Part shown: positions 53,201-62,206 of the stretch, in pieces
Layout: the number at the start of each line of letters is the position of its first letter
How positions within the stretch are numbered: position 1 is the stretch's first letter
Source of the DNA: Comamonadaceae bacterium PBBC2
GTDB lineage: Bacteria > Pseudomonadota > Gammaproteobacteria > Burkholderiales > Burkholderiaceae_C
Direction: 5' to 3'
Length of the DNA stretch: 64,000 nucleotides
NCBI GenBank assembly: GCA_002255935.1
Contig: NKIO01000003.1
Location: forward strand, 34,883 to 98,882
The notes under the pieces: model-generated
The model's input: only the letters and a program-made list of their open reading frames with translations
What the model was told of the DNA's origin: nothing
Databases searched by the model: none
Program-made: the position numbers and the translations under genes

Positions 53201-56200
53201 CGGCCTGTTCATTGACCGAGACCGTCAAATCACCCGCAGACCGCACCTCGATGCCGGGCGTCAAACGCAAACCGCTGGGGGCCTGCAAGCGCGCCAGCAC
53301 GCCCGTGCGACCCCACATGAAGCGCAAGGCATCCCCTGCCATCTTGCCGGCACTGCCCGCATTCAAATTGCTGGCCGAATCGGCCAACTCGCTGATGCTG
53401 TTGCTGCTGCCGCTCAGCTGGTAAGTCTTGACCGCCTCGATCACCGTGTCACGACTGCCCGACACGCTGCTCTTGAACTGCGCCACCGCCACATCGCTGT
53501 CATTGGCCGTGCGGGGTGCGCGCAAAGTCACCGTGCCATTTTGCCCTGCGCCCAAACCCGCGACATCGATTTTCGAGCCCGCTTGCAGCGAAATGCTCGC
53601 ACCCTTGTCGGTCGCTGCGGGGGCCAAGCCGTCGGCACTGGACACGCCCAACACCACCGCACCCCCATCACCAGCAGAGCCTGCATCGGCCAGCGCCGCC
53701 TGGGTTGCATTCGCACGCAACACGGCTGTCCCGGCCAATGTCAATAGACCTTGCTTGCCCGAAGCCTGAGCCTGGCTGGCGAACAACTCAATCCGTCCGC
53801 CTTGTGCCCCACGGGCGTCCAGTTCACCGGCCACCGTCAAGTTGCCTCGGTCCACCGCCACCGAAATCTCATGCGCTTGCATGCGCCCGCTGGCGCTCAG
53901 CGTCACGTCGCCCTGGCGCACACGCACCTCGCGCGACTCGGTCATGCCGGCCGCATTCAATTTGGCGTTCAAGGCATCAAAAGCCGCCGCATTCTCAATG
54001 CGCCCCACATCCAGACTGAAGCTGCCCTGCAAAGGCGCACGGGCCAGCCCACTGTCTGCGGCAGTCACGGCGGCGCCATTCAATTGCCCAAGCAGGTTGA
54101 AGGCACCGTTTTGCGTGTTGGCCGTCACTTGCAAGCTGCCCGCATCGGCGCCTTGCGCACCCACATCCACCACCGACTGCCCGGACAACGTCACCGCAGC
54201 GGCACCGCCGTCCAGCACCACGCTGCCCCCCGGCGTGTAGGCATACCCAGTGCCAAAGTTCTTCGTCACGCCACGCACATCCAGCTGGCCCGTGCCCACC
54301 GTCACGCCCGTGGTGGCCGCATCCGATGCCTTCACCACAATCCGGCCTGAGGGCGCCGACACCAGCGTGTCAATGCCCACATTGCGCCCCTGCAAAGTCC
54401 AAGCGCCGCCCAAGCCCAGCGCCTCGGAAGACGCTGCACGGCCGTTGCCCTGCAACTTCAAATCACCACCGGCCGTCAGCGCCGCCGCCGCACCATCCAG
54501 CGTGGCCAAACGCGAGGCCGAGACCGTCACGGCGCCTGCCGACTGCAGTTGCCCATCAGCCGCTGTGGCCACCACATCGCCTTGCGACTGCAATGTCACT
54601 TGGTCAAAACCCAACACATCCAAACGGCCCGCGCCCAACAGCACTTGTTTGGCATTGACCGTGAGACTGCCTGCCATGGGCTTGGGGTCGTGCACGGCCC
54701 CATCGGCCGCACCGGCCAGGGTCACCACGTCGGCGTTCAGCGTCAAGCTTTGGCCATGGCCTTCCAGCGCAGGGGCACTGAGCGTCAAACTTTTCAATGA
54801 GCCCGTGCCCACCGCCACACCGTCAGACCCATTGCCATACACGCCGATGCTGCCATCGCTGCGCAAAGTCAAACTGTCCAAGCGGTTCAGCATGGCCAAG
54901 TTGGCGCCCTTCAGGCTGGCCACCCCGGCCACATCCGGTGCGTTCTCGCCCAGCGTGATCTGCGGCGCACTCAGGCCCAAATCAGCACCTCGACTCAAAT
55001 TCAAACCGCCATCCAAACGCAAGCCCACGGCGGCATCCAGCCAAGCCGAGCCGGTCGCGCCCAAGCTGGCACCATTGGCCACATCCACGCGCCCTTGCAC
55101 AGCGGGCAAGCCGGCTTCGCGGGTCACGGTCAAACCTTTGGCGGCACTCAGCGCCACCAAAGCACCATCTTGCCGACCATCGGTGGCATCCAACCACAAG
55201 GGTTGCACCGGGTGGCTCACTGTGCCTGTGGCTTGCACCTGCGCCAGCCCAGACACCTCGAGGCTGTTGCGGGCCGCCAGCAACCACTCAGGGCCCTTCA
55301 AAGCCTGTGCGCTGTTGTTCAATCGCAGCGTATCGGCGCTGGCCTGCACATGTACACCATCGGCCTGCCAGGTGCGTTGGCCACCCAACAGCACGCTCTC
55401 GGCACCCAAGCCCACCAATTCGCTGGCCAACATCTGCACGCTTTGACTGTCGTTGTTGGTCTTGTAACTGACCACCTCGAGGTTGGCGGCCGACACATCG
55501 ACCGTGCCACGCTGCCCTTGGGCAGCACCCAAGCGGGTCTCGCCTTGCAAGCTCAAAGACGAAGCGTTTTGCGCACTCTGCGCTGCCAACACCTGAATGC
55601 TCAAATGCCCTGCATCGGCAGGCAGTGCAGGATCAGCCACGCCTTTGCGCACGGCTTCGGCCTGGAAGAAATCGTCTGCGTTGTAGTGCTTGAACTCGCT
55701 GCTCTTGGCAATCACATCGGCGGGCAAAACCCTGAAGCCCGATGTGCGTGTATCGCCACGCCCATCGGTGCTGTTGCTTCGGTAGCCCGACACGGTGTAA
55801 GACCCGTCCAAGTTCTTCACATTGCTCGTGTCACGCATGTCGCGCAAACCGGCTTGGGCTTGCACCGCAAAGCCACCGGGCAACAAAGCATAGTGACCGG
55901 GCAGCAAGGTGTAGTTGCCTGCCGCCAAGCCTGGCACGCCCGACAAATAGACCTGATCGCCCACACGCAAACCGGCCGTGCCTTCGTAAGCATCCAAGGG
56001 TGCGACCGGCGCGCTAAAGCCCGGCAACACCGCGAATGACTTTTGCAAAATGTCTTGCGAGCCCCCCGGGCCCGGCACAAAGTCATAGGTCTTGACTTGG
56101 CCACCACCGCTCAAGTCCAGCACGGCACCGGCCTGCTGCTGCACCACAGGCGCCTGCACGGCGATGGTTTTGCTGGGCAAACGCAGCTCGCCCAGCGCCG

Positions 56201-59200
56201 CATTGGGCGCATAGCTGCTGGTCAGCTTGAGTTCTTTGCTGTTGGCCAGTGTGTAGGTCCAATCGGTGCCGTTGGTCATGCGGCCCAGCAGCACAGGCGT
56301 GGCCGCGTTGCCCGCCACCGAGGTCACGCTGCCCGGTGTGAACACCACCGACTCGTTGGCCAACAAGCGAATCTGCCCTTGCGGCGCCAACAAGCGCCCA
56401 GCTTGCTCGATCTGGTCTGCGCGCACGGTGACCACACCCGCGGCCGACAAAACCGGGCCCGCACTGCCTGGCTGGCCAGAAATGTTCACGCGGCTGGGCT
56501 GTGCATCGGCATGCAGCGCCAGCTCAAACTGCGTCAAGGTGCTGGGGTAAATTTGCTGCGCCTGCAATGTCAGGGCATGGCCCGTGTCCAACCGCCCTGT
56601 CAAGGCAGCGGCGCTCGGTGCGCTCACATCGTCTGGGCTCAAGCCCACCAGACGGATGTCACCGGTGGCTTGCAAATTCACCTGCCCAAAGCCCTGCGTC
56701 GCCATCTGGCCTTGCAAGTCCAGCGTGCCGGCCTGCACAGTCAAGACAGCTGTGCCATCTGCAGCCAAGCCCGCTTTGTCTTGGTAACGCGCATCGTTGT
56801 TGCCGATGCTCACATAAGTGGCCTTCAACTTGGCCGACTGCGCACCTTCAGCAGCCACCAATTGCGGCGCATCCAAGGTCAACGCAGAAGCCATGGCCAC
56901 ATTCAAGCCATCACCCAGTTCAATCTGGTTTTGGCTCTTCACGGCCAAACGGCTCACGCCACCCGCAGCCAAGCCAGCCACAGGCACATAAGCCTGGCCA
57001 TTCAAATCGGCAGGCGTGTCGCCCGGTAGCTTGTTGAGCAATTGGACCACCCGTTCAGGCTCCCCTTTGGCTTGTGCCACGGAGCTGTCCAAGGTCACGC
57101 TCAGGGCGCCGCCTTGCGCTGTGCCACCCGCTTGGGCCTGCACCGTGCTGCCCAGCCAAATGCCTTGGCTGCTGCGAAGGTCCACCGTGCCGGCATTGCT
57201 GTGTACCACTTGGGGGGCCGTCAGCACACCCAGGCTTTTGAGCTGAACGGCCCTTGGGGTCTGCGCACCCCCGACATTCAAGACCGACCCGGCATCCAAG
57301 CGCACAGTGCCCGTGTTGCCGTTGATGCGGATGCTGCCGCCGTCCAGCACTTCGCCGGTGGCCAAACCTGTGCCGTCCACCCACACGCGGGCAGCGGTGC
57401 CTGACACGTCGATGCTGGCGTCCTTGGAGACATGAATTTGGCTGGGCAACAAGGTCGAATCCAGCGAGACATTGACCTGGCCGGCCGGCGCTTGCAAGCG
57501 CCCTGCCACCGTCACGCCATTGGTAGCCGACAAGTTGATGACCGAAGGCTTGCTGGCATCGGCACCCGGGTCCAGCGCCAACAGCGCCCCGGCGCCCACC
57601 TGCACACGGCCAAAAGCCAGCTCGGCTTCGCTCAGGTTGGCACTGCTGGCCCGCAGGCTCAAGCTGCTGCCCGGCCGCACGGCCACGCCGCTGGCACCCA
57701 CCAATGGCAGTTGCGCCACACCGGCCACATCACCCATGGCCGAAGACGCTTTTTGCACCGCGTCCAGCGGCAACTGCCACTGGTCTGGGCTCAGGGTCAG
57801 TGGGGTGCCTGGCATCACGGTCACATTGCCATTGGCCGTCAAGCTCAGCGAAGCAAAGCCGCCTTGCTGCAAAAACTCGGGGCTCAGGGCCAAGTCACCC
57901 GCCACTTGCGCGCTGTGCGCTGCGGCTGCATCCAAGCCAATCCAGACGTTGCGGCCAGCCAATGTCAACTTGCCACCCGACTTAAGGCCATAGCCCATCA
58001 AGGCAAGGCCATCGCCCAAATTCAACGCCGTGTCCAGCGTGTTCACGCCCGATTTGGATGCCAAGCTGATGCTGCCCGCATCGCCCGCGGTGACTTTGCC
58101 GTTGGTGCCCATCCAGGCGCCACCCGACACGTCCACCGCCACCTTGTCACCCAAGCTCACGCGGTTGCCACTCAAACTGAGGCTGCCGCCTTTGATGGCA
58201 TAGGTCGGCAAAGCGGCGCTCAGGCCATCGCCCTGCGCAGCCACCCAAGCCGCGTCATTGACCCAGCGCCCTGCCAAATCAAAATGCACACCCGGTGCAA
58301 CGTTCACATTCAAGCCCGATGCCGTGACCGACCCGCCCGACGAGCTGACCGAGCCCGCCCACTGCACATCACCCGGTGTGCTCACCTTCACTTGCGTCAG
58401 GGCGGGCAAATTCAAATCGGTCTGCACCGCCACCGGCCCTTGCAAGCTCAAGTTGAAGCTGCGAAAGCCTTGGTCCTTCGCCAAACCCTGCAGGTCCAGG
58501 CCATTCATCCCTTCGGCCTTGTTCAGCAAAAACTGACGGTCATCGCGCCCGACGACATCCATCACGCCCAGGGTCAGTGCGGCGCCTTTGGGTGCGTCCG
58601 ATGCGGCCAAATTGCGTTGGTTCACGCCTGGCGACACTTGGCCTTGCAAAGTGCCCTCCAGCGCGAACTTGGGCGCGGTGATCGACACGCTGCCCGCATT
58701 CATGCCTTGGCGGTAACCCGCCTCAAAATTGCTGGAGCTGTTGTCCAGATTCACCAAGCCGGTGTAGGCCAAATTGGCTGCGGCCGTCTCAAAGTCGTAG
58801 AGCTTGCCCGCCAAGCTCAGCTTGGTGGTGTTCACATGGCCAGCTTGGTAGTCGAGTGATCCGCCCGACACATTCACCTTGCTGCCCGCCTGCAGCTGCA
58901 CCTGCCCCTCGGCGCTGATGCTCACCGCACCGCCCGTGGCCGTGAACTCGCCCACCGTGACCGCTTGCTGGTCCAGGTAACCCTGCACATTGGCCAGCGT
59001 GACCGTACTGGCTTTGCGCAGGTCCAGTTGCACGCTTTGCCCGCGCAAGTTCGAATTGCGCAACAACAAGTTGTCGGCCAACTCACCGCCGCGCAGCTCG
59101 GCGGTGATGACGTTGCTCTCCATCGCCTTTTGCACACCGGCACTGCCCGAGACATCGATCTGGCTGCCCGGCATCAGCACCACGCGGCTGGCATTGGCCA

Positions 59201-60413
59201 CTGCCACGCTCGAAGCTGGATTGTCTTTGGCCAACACACTCACATTGGCCCCGGCGGCCCGCACCAAGCTGCCCGATTCGAGCACAATGCTCTGCCCCGC
59301 CAACTGCACCTCAGACGCCTTGTACCCGGCACTCTTGATGGCCGTGGCCGTGTCTTTCACGTCGGGCGTGATCAGGTTCTGGCTGCCCGTGCCCAGCAGC
59401 AATTGACCACCCGCTTGCGCCATCGCCGGAGATTCGGCGCTTTGTTTGATGGCGTTGTCTTGGGCCTTCAGATAAATCGATCCGTTCAAGCTGACCGAGG
59501 TGTTGGCCGACACCAAGCCCAGCTGGTTGACCATGCGGCCCACCAGGGTGGCATTGCCGTGCTGCACGTCCACACGGCCCAATGCCTCGTTACTGGCTGT
59601 CGGCTTGACATCTTGTTGCCCGGCCAACGCAGCCAAGTCTTGGCTGCCCACCTCGACCAACAAACCCCGCATGGCCGCGCTGCTGGGCGCCGCCAAAAAC
59701 ACCCGCGTGCCCGCAGCCAAAACCACCTGCCCATCGGGCGCGGTCAGTTGGCCCGCATTGCTGACGGTGGGGGCCGCCAACAAAATGAAACCGTTTTTGG
59801 CCGCCGTGATGGCCGCTTGCTGCAGCACACCGCCTGCGGCGTCGCCCTGCACCACCACCGCACCGGGCAAACGGCCCAAAGTGCTGTCGGCTTGCATTTG
59901 GGCTTGCACCGAGGGCGACAACAAGCCGTCCATGAAGCGCTGATCGTCGATCTTCAAGCTGCTGGCCACCAGCGCGTTCACGTCCACCGTGGCGGTTTTG
60001 CTGAACACAATGCCGTTGGGGTTGACGATGTAGACCTGCCCGTTGGACTTGAGCATGCCTTCAATGGTGGTGCGGTTGTTGATGGCGCCGCCGCTCACGT
60101 TGTTGAGGACACGGTCGGTGTTGTTGACCATGTTGAACCGCAAACTGGCGTCTTTGCCCACGTCCAGGCTGTTCCAGTTGAGCACCGTGGCCGGGCCCTT
60201 GAGGTTGACTTGGGCCGCTTGGCCGTTGACCAAATAGTCTGGCCGCTGACCCTTTTGCAACCAGTTGGCCGCCGGCACCGGCAATGTGCCTGCAGGCAAA
60301 GTCTGCGCATGCGCCAGGGATGCCGACAAGCAGCCCGCGGTCAGCAAGGCCAAGACGGTAGGGCGCAATACCAAATGGGGCACAGCAAAACGGGACATGG
60401 CAAAACCGGACAT
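50235..60413 (-). CDS. Giant filamentous haemagglutinin-like two-partner exoprotein (TpsA, DUF3739 type)
   Basis: A 3392-residue surface or secreted protein. A signal peptide (about 1-36, ...SASLAHAQ) is followed by the TPS secretion domain: VNLKGPATVLNWNSLDVGKDASLRFNM, NNRTTIEGMLKSNGQVYIVNPNGIVF (NPNGI near residue 132). The body is a very long beta-helix of degenerate haemagglutinin repeats. Near the C-terminus SDVVALAPRGIFDAGDAGVRS and VVLNANNI mark the DUF3739-type end, then a Ser/Asp/Lys tail (DGDGKKKKKSSGDKG). I noticed no cysteine after the signal peptide and no CdiA-type toxin module. It starts three bases after the tpsB stop. Confidence 0.95.
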   Translation of the reverse strand: MSGFAMSRFAVPHLVLRPTVLALLTAGCLSASLAHAQTLPAGTLPVPAANWLQKGQRPDYLVNGQAAQVNLKGPATVLNWNSLDVGKDASLRFNMVNNTDRVLNNVSGGAINNRTTIEGMLKSNGQVYIVNPNGIVFSKTATVDVNALVASSLKIDDQRFMDGLLSPSVQAQMQADSTLGRLPGAVVVQGDAAGGVLQQAAITAAKNGFILLAAPTVSNAGQLTAPDGQVVLAAGTRVFLAAPSSAAMRGLLVEVGSQDLAALAGQQDVKPTASNEALGRVDVQHGNATLVGRMVNQLGLVSANTSVSLNGSIYLKAQDNAIKQSAESPAMAQAGGQLLLGTGSQNLITPDVKDTATAIKSAGYKASEVQLAGQSIVLESGSLVRAAGANVSVLAKDNPASSVAVANASRVVLMPGSQIDVSGSAGVQKAMESNVITAELRGGELADNLLLRNSNLRGQSVQLDLRKASTVTLANVQGYLDQQAVTVGEFTATGGAVSISAEGQVQLQAGSKVNVSGGSLDYQAGHVNTTKLSLAGKLYDFETAAANLAYTGLVNLDNSSSNFEAGYRQGMNAGSVSITAPKFALEGTLQGQVSPGVNQRNLAASDAPKGAALTLGVMDVVGRDDRQFLLNKAEGMNGLDLQGLAKDQGFRSFNLSLQGPVAVQTDLNLPALTQVKVSTPGDVQWAGSVSSSGGSVTASGLNVNVAPGVHFDLAGRWVNDAAWVAAQGDGLSAALPTYAIKGGSLSLSGNRVSLGDKVAVDVSGGAWMGTNGKVTAGDAGSISLASKSGVNTLDTALNLGDGLALMGYGLKSGGKLTLAGRNVWIGLDAAAAHSAQVAGDLALSPEFLQQGGFASLSLTANGNVTVMPGTPLTLSPDQWQLPLDAVQKASSAMGDVAGVAQLPLVGASGVAVRPGSSLSLRASSANLSEAELAFGRVQVGAGALLALDPGADASKPSVINLSATNGVTVAGRLQAPAGQVNVSLDSTLLPSQIHVSKDASIDVSGTAARVWVDGTGLATGEVLDGGSIRINGNTGTVRLDAGSVLNVGGAQTPRAVQLKSLGVLTAPQVVHSNAGTVDLRSSQGIWLGSTVQAQAGGTAQGGALSVTLDSSVAQAKGEPERVVQLLNKLPGDTPADLNGQAYVPVAGLAAGGVSRLAVKSQNQIELGDGLNVAMASALTLDAPQLVAAEGAQSAKLKATYVSIGNNDARYQDKAGLAADGTAVLTVQAGTLDLQGQMATQGFGQVNLQATGDIRLVGLSPDDVSAPSAAALTGRLDTGHALTLQAQQIYPSTLTQFELALHADAQPSRVNISGQPGSAGPVLSAAGVVTVRADQIEQAGRLLAPQGQIRLLANESVVFTPGSVTSVAGNAATPVLLGRMTNGTDWTYTLANSKELKLTSSYAPNAALGELRLPSKTIAVQAPVVQQQAGAVLDLSGGGQVKTYDFVPGPGGSQDILQKSFAVLPGFSAPVAPLDAYEGTAGLRVGDQVYLSGVPGLAAGNYTLLPGHYALLPGGFAVQAQAGLRDMRDTSNVKNLDGSYTVSGYRSNSTDGRGDTRTSGFRVLPADVIAKSSEFKHYNADDFFQAEAVRKGVADPALPADAGHLSIQVLAAQSAQNASSLSLQGETRLGAAQGQRGTVDVSAANLEVVSYKTNNDSQSVQMLASELVGLGAESVLLGGQRTWQADGVHVQASADTLRLNNSAQALKGPEWLLAARNSLEVSGLAQVQATGTVSHPVQPLWLDATDGRQDGALVALSAAKGLTVTREAGLPAVQGRVDVANGASLGATGSAWLDAAVGLRLDGGLNLSRGADLGLSAPQITLGENAPDVAGVASLKGANLAMLNRLDSLTLRSDGSIGVYGNGSDGVAVGTGSLKSLTLSAPALEGHGQSLTLNADVVTLAGAADGAVHDPKPMAGSLTVNAKQVLLGAGRLDVLGFDQVTLQSQGDVVATAADGQLQSAGAVTVSASRLATLDGAAAALTAGGDLKLQGNGRAASSEALGLGGAWTLQGRNVGIDTLVSAPSGRIVVKASDAATTGVTVGTGQLDVRGVTKNFGTGYAYTPGGSVVLDGGAAAVTLSGQSVVDVGAQGADAGSLQVTANTQNGAFNLLGQLNGAAVTAADSGLARAPLQGSFSLDVGRIENAAAFDALNAKLNAAGMTESREVRVRQGDVTLSASGRMQAHEISVAVDRGNLTVAGELDARGAQGGRIELFASQAQASGKQGLLTLAGTAVLRANATQAALADAGSAGDGGAVVLGVSSADGLAPAATDKGASISLQAGSKIDVAGLGAGQNGTVTLRAPRTANDSDVAVAQFKSSVSGSRDTVIEAVKTYQLSGSSNSISELADSASNLNAGSAGKMAGDALRFMWGRTGVLARLQAPSGLRLTPGIEVRSAGDLTVSVNEQAVNVSERGWDLNTWRMEGEAGALTLRAQGHLNVMGSISDGFVNNGQAMPLWTVDSSPKSWNLRLVGGADVSAAKPMQTVAGAGDVSVRYARPVLEGDVPVALVRTGTGSIDVAAGRNVVLGSAVWRDPDGDAALDRSYGAAVYTAGYARDLTGSGFALPQNERNSVYGNNTLTSAAFGRQGGAIRIEAGQDVQGAVVPQLVNDWLFRQGSSRLADDGVTRVFDGANTAWWARPDYLGTGIATLGGGDVQIRAGGSVKDVLASVATNAYMTAGSDGVVQASRLVEQGGGDLRVNAGQDVLGGQYYVQKGNLSLRAAQNIAAGSIKGFDVMAPEQLDANGDAVDVYTALKPVLALGDGTADVTAGRSVGVEAIYNPTLARQNLTNLKEVTQSSAFMSYGTNSGVRMTAVGGGVTLTNNGLLLANLSAELPSYDGVGQLLNPMYVLAPGQVKAVALGGDVRVQDGMGLAAAATGQLELMAKGSVSLAAYGPLYSGVVMLDHDPAAVSLPTAPVAMDAPLLNLLAGRRNNTLAGHMPGQLHAADAQPVRLVALEGDVVAEAPPSTDRSYGTALLNLPKKAEILAGRDVRNLGFAVQHNRSTDETWVMAGRDVVDSTDPDKENPVKHVVTGPGLLGLVAGRDIDLGNSKGVVTRGNLDNAYLPEGGAAIMALAGASVPAADAAATPAALEKKSAAFVDGVVDAAKDDLAAFDQAIAERYAVNTLKGGNILVYGSQFKTEQGGALDLMAPKGSVIAGLSSIPFYLQSKAASENGIFTVRGGEIRVLVGQDFIVNQGRVFTLGGGDITMISQFGNIDAGRGSKTASSAPPPLLTTDASGNTKIDISGSISGSGIATLKTSDKQAASDVVALAPRGIFDAGDAGVRSTGKVQIEAAVVLNANNITAAGGVTGAVVVDSGAAPAPAASNSSSTTPDASRAAAATAAQSLTLSVDVMGYGSEAAADEDSDDGDGKKKKKSSGDKGNESGAGVTGKVPGQ

Positions 60414-60416
60414 CGC

Positions 60417-62021
60417 TCAAAACTCCAACAACATGCGGGCATGCAAACGCCGCTGACCACGGCGCGTACCGCCCCCTGCTGCATCGCCATCACGCAAAGC
60501 TTGCGCCGCGTCCAGGCCTAAGCCCATGCCGCGCGGGCCTTGCATGCGCATGCCTGCGCCCACACCCCACAAGGTGGTATTCGCCCATTGACCCAGCGCA
60601 GGATTCAAGGTTTGCAACCAAGTCGCTTCGGTGAAGGCCAGCGCTTGCCAGCGCCAAGCGGTGCCGGCAATCGTTTCGCGTGTCCAGGGACTGGTCCACT
60701 CCACAGACAGGTGCGTGCCCTGGTCGCCCACGCGTTCGTTTTCCATGTAGCCACGCACCGAGTCCACCCCACCAGCAAACAACTGCTCGCCGCTCATCAA
60801 GGGTCCCGTAGCCAGCTGGCCATCCCACTTGGTGGCCAGGGCCGATTTGCTCAGGGCCGTGCTCCACTGCCAGCCCCAGCGCAACGCCGCAAAGTTGGCC
60901 GATGCGCCCGCGCGCTTGGCGCTGAAGGCCGCATCGCTGTTGCCCAGCACGCCGCGCGCGCCCAGCAAACTGCTCACGTCCACCACCATGGGTTGCGGCT
61001 CGTGCTGCAAACCCACCCAACGGTAAGACAGGCCCAGCGGCACATAGGTGATGGGCACTTGCGCCGATTCGGTCCCCAGCAGTTGGGTGGTGCCGCGCAT
61101 CTGGCGGTGGTCCAGGCTGAACGATGCGGTTTGCATCACACCGGCTGGGCTGGTCAAGGGCTTGCTGTAGCGCAAGCCCACAATGTCGGTGTTGCCCACC
61201 ACGCCCATATCGCCTTGGGTGATGCGCACATTCATGTTGCTGCGCGAGCTGGCGACATAAGCGCTGAAGGCCTCGCCCTGCGCGCCGGTGGGCCAGCTGT
61301 AATTGGCCGACACGCTGCGCACCTGGCGCGTGTCTTCGGGGGTGGTCTGCAGGTTCAAACCCACGCTGTGGCCACGGGCCCACAAGTCGTCATACCGCAA
61401 GGCCGCCGCCAAGCGCGTGGGCAAGGTGTTCAGGCTCTGGCGGTTGTTCACTTCCACACTGCCGTGCACGGCCGACTGGTCGTCCACATCCAGCTGCACA
61501 TCCACGGTGCCCGGCTCGCGCCCGGCTTTCAGCACCGGCGAGACCTTCACGTCAGCGCGGCGGTTGATCTCGGCCAACTGGGTTTGCAGTTGCGCAAAAT
61601 TAGGCACGCTGCCCACCTGGGCTGCCGGCAGCTCAGACGCGATGCGGCTGGGCGCGTTGTACTGAGCCCCCAGCACACGCACATCGCCTACAGGGGCTTC
61701 CACCACTTGCAGGCGCACCACACCGCCGTCCACCTTTTGTTCAGGGATCAGCACCTGCACCGACAGGTAGCCGGCATCTTGGTAACGCTGCAACAGGGCG
61801 GCACGGGCGGCATCCACATCGCCCAAAGCGCGGCCTTCGCCCAAGTAAGGGGTCACGGCTTTTTCGATGGCCAAATCGGTCAACAAACTGTTGCCCAGCA
61901 CCTCGTATTCGAGGATGTCAAAACGCGGCTGCGCTTGCGCAAAGGCAGGGCCAGCCCCACCGAGCACCAAGGCCAAAAACAGCCCTGCCAAATGGCCAAC
62001 TTGACGTGAAACCCTGAGCAT
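60417..62021 (-). CDS. Two-partner secretion transporter TpsB (FhaC/ShlB family)
   Basis: A 534-residue outer-membrane channel that exports the TpsA protein. A signal peptide (...GGAGPAFAQA) precedes a POTRA domain (FDILEYEVLGNSLLTDLAIEKAVTPYLGEGR; QKVDGGVVRLQVVEAP), a second POTRA (PNFAQLQTQLAEINRRADVKVSPVLKAG), and a 16-strand barrel. The TpsB tetrad GVDSVRGYMENERVGDQG stands near residue 420, and the final Phe (LLEF) closes the barrel. The start at 62021 gives a clean signal peptide; upstream in-frame ATGs at 62054 and 62087 are less likely. tpsA follows directly. Confidence 0.94.
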   Translation of the reverse strand: MLRVSRQVGHLAGLFLALVLGGAGPAFAQAQPRFDILEYEVLGNSLLTDLAIEKAVTPYLGEGRALGDVDAARAALLQRYQDAGYLSVQVLIPEQKVDGGVVRLQVVEAPVGDVRVLGAQYNAPSRIASELPAAQVGSVPNFAQLQTQLAEINRRADVKVSPVLKAGREPGTVDVQLDVDDQSAVHGSVEVNNRQSLNTLPTRLAAALRYDDLWARGHSVGLNLQTTPEDTRQVRSVSANYSWPTGAQGEAFSAYVASSRSNMNVRITQGDMGVVGNTDIVGLRYSKPLTSPAGVMQTASFSLDHRQMRGTTQLLGTESAQVPITYVPLGLSYRWVGLQHEPQPMVVDVSSLLGARGVLGNSDAAFSAKRAGASANFAALRWGWQWSTALSKSALATKWDGQLATGPLMSGEQLFAGGVDSVRGYMENERVGDQGTHLSVEWTSPWTRETIAGTAWRWQALAFTEATWLQTLNPALGQWANTTLWGVGAGMRMQGPRGMGLGLDAAQALRDGDAAGGGTRRGQRRLHARMLLEF

Positions 62022-62060
62022 AAAAATTCTTTGGAAAAGTCGCGGTGTTGCCATGCTGTG

Positions 62061-62094
62061 ATTGGACACACACACTGTGGCAATCATTTGACAA
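62061..62094 (-). promoter_or_regulatory. Candidate PhoB-type promoter before tpsB
   Basis: On the reverse strand TTGTCAA-ATGA-TTGCCAC (62094-62077) has the 11-base Pho-box repeat spacing (5/7 and 4/7 to CTGTCAT). Ten bases later follows TCCAAT (62066-62061), a 4/6 match to the -10 consensus. Transcription would begin near 62054, leaving a leader of about 33 bases before the tpsB ATG at 62021. The match is weak and needs testing. Confidence 0.3.
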
Positions 62095-62137
62095 AACCGA
62101 TAATTTCTTCAACAACGACAAAAAATACCGACAAATA

Positions 62138-62161
62138 AAAACAGCCCCGAAGGGCTGTTTT
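62138..62161 (-). terminator. Terminator of the PstS-like gene
   Basis: AAAACAGCCC (62138-62147) pairs with GGGCTGTTTT (62152-62161) around a CGAA loop, with an A-rich and a T-rich side. Read on the reverse strand it ends transcription from the PstS-like gene 46 bases after its stop. It separates that gene from the tpsB promoter, so they are separate transcription units. Confidence 0.9.
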
Positions 62162-62206
62162 GGAAAGCACAGGCCTGCATTGCACAGGCCCCACTCACCC
62201 TTTGAA

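Noticed and set aside
58965..60521. Long forward-strand frames opposite tpsA, and similarly at 20087-21943 and 4451-5266
   Set aside because: They mirror strongly coding reverse-strand genes, are rich in His, Arg, Gln and Pro without any family motif, and have no ribosome binding sites. They are shadows of the GC-rich third-codon pattern.
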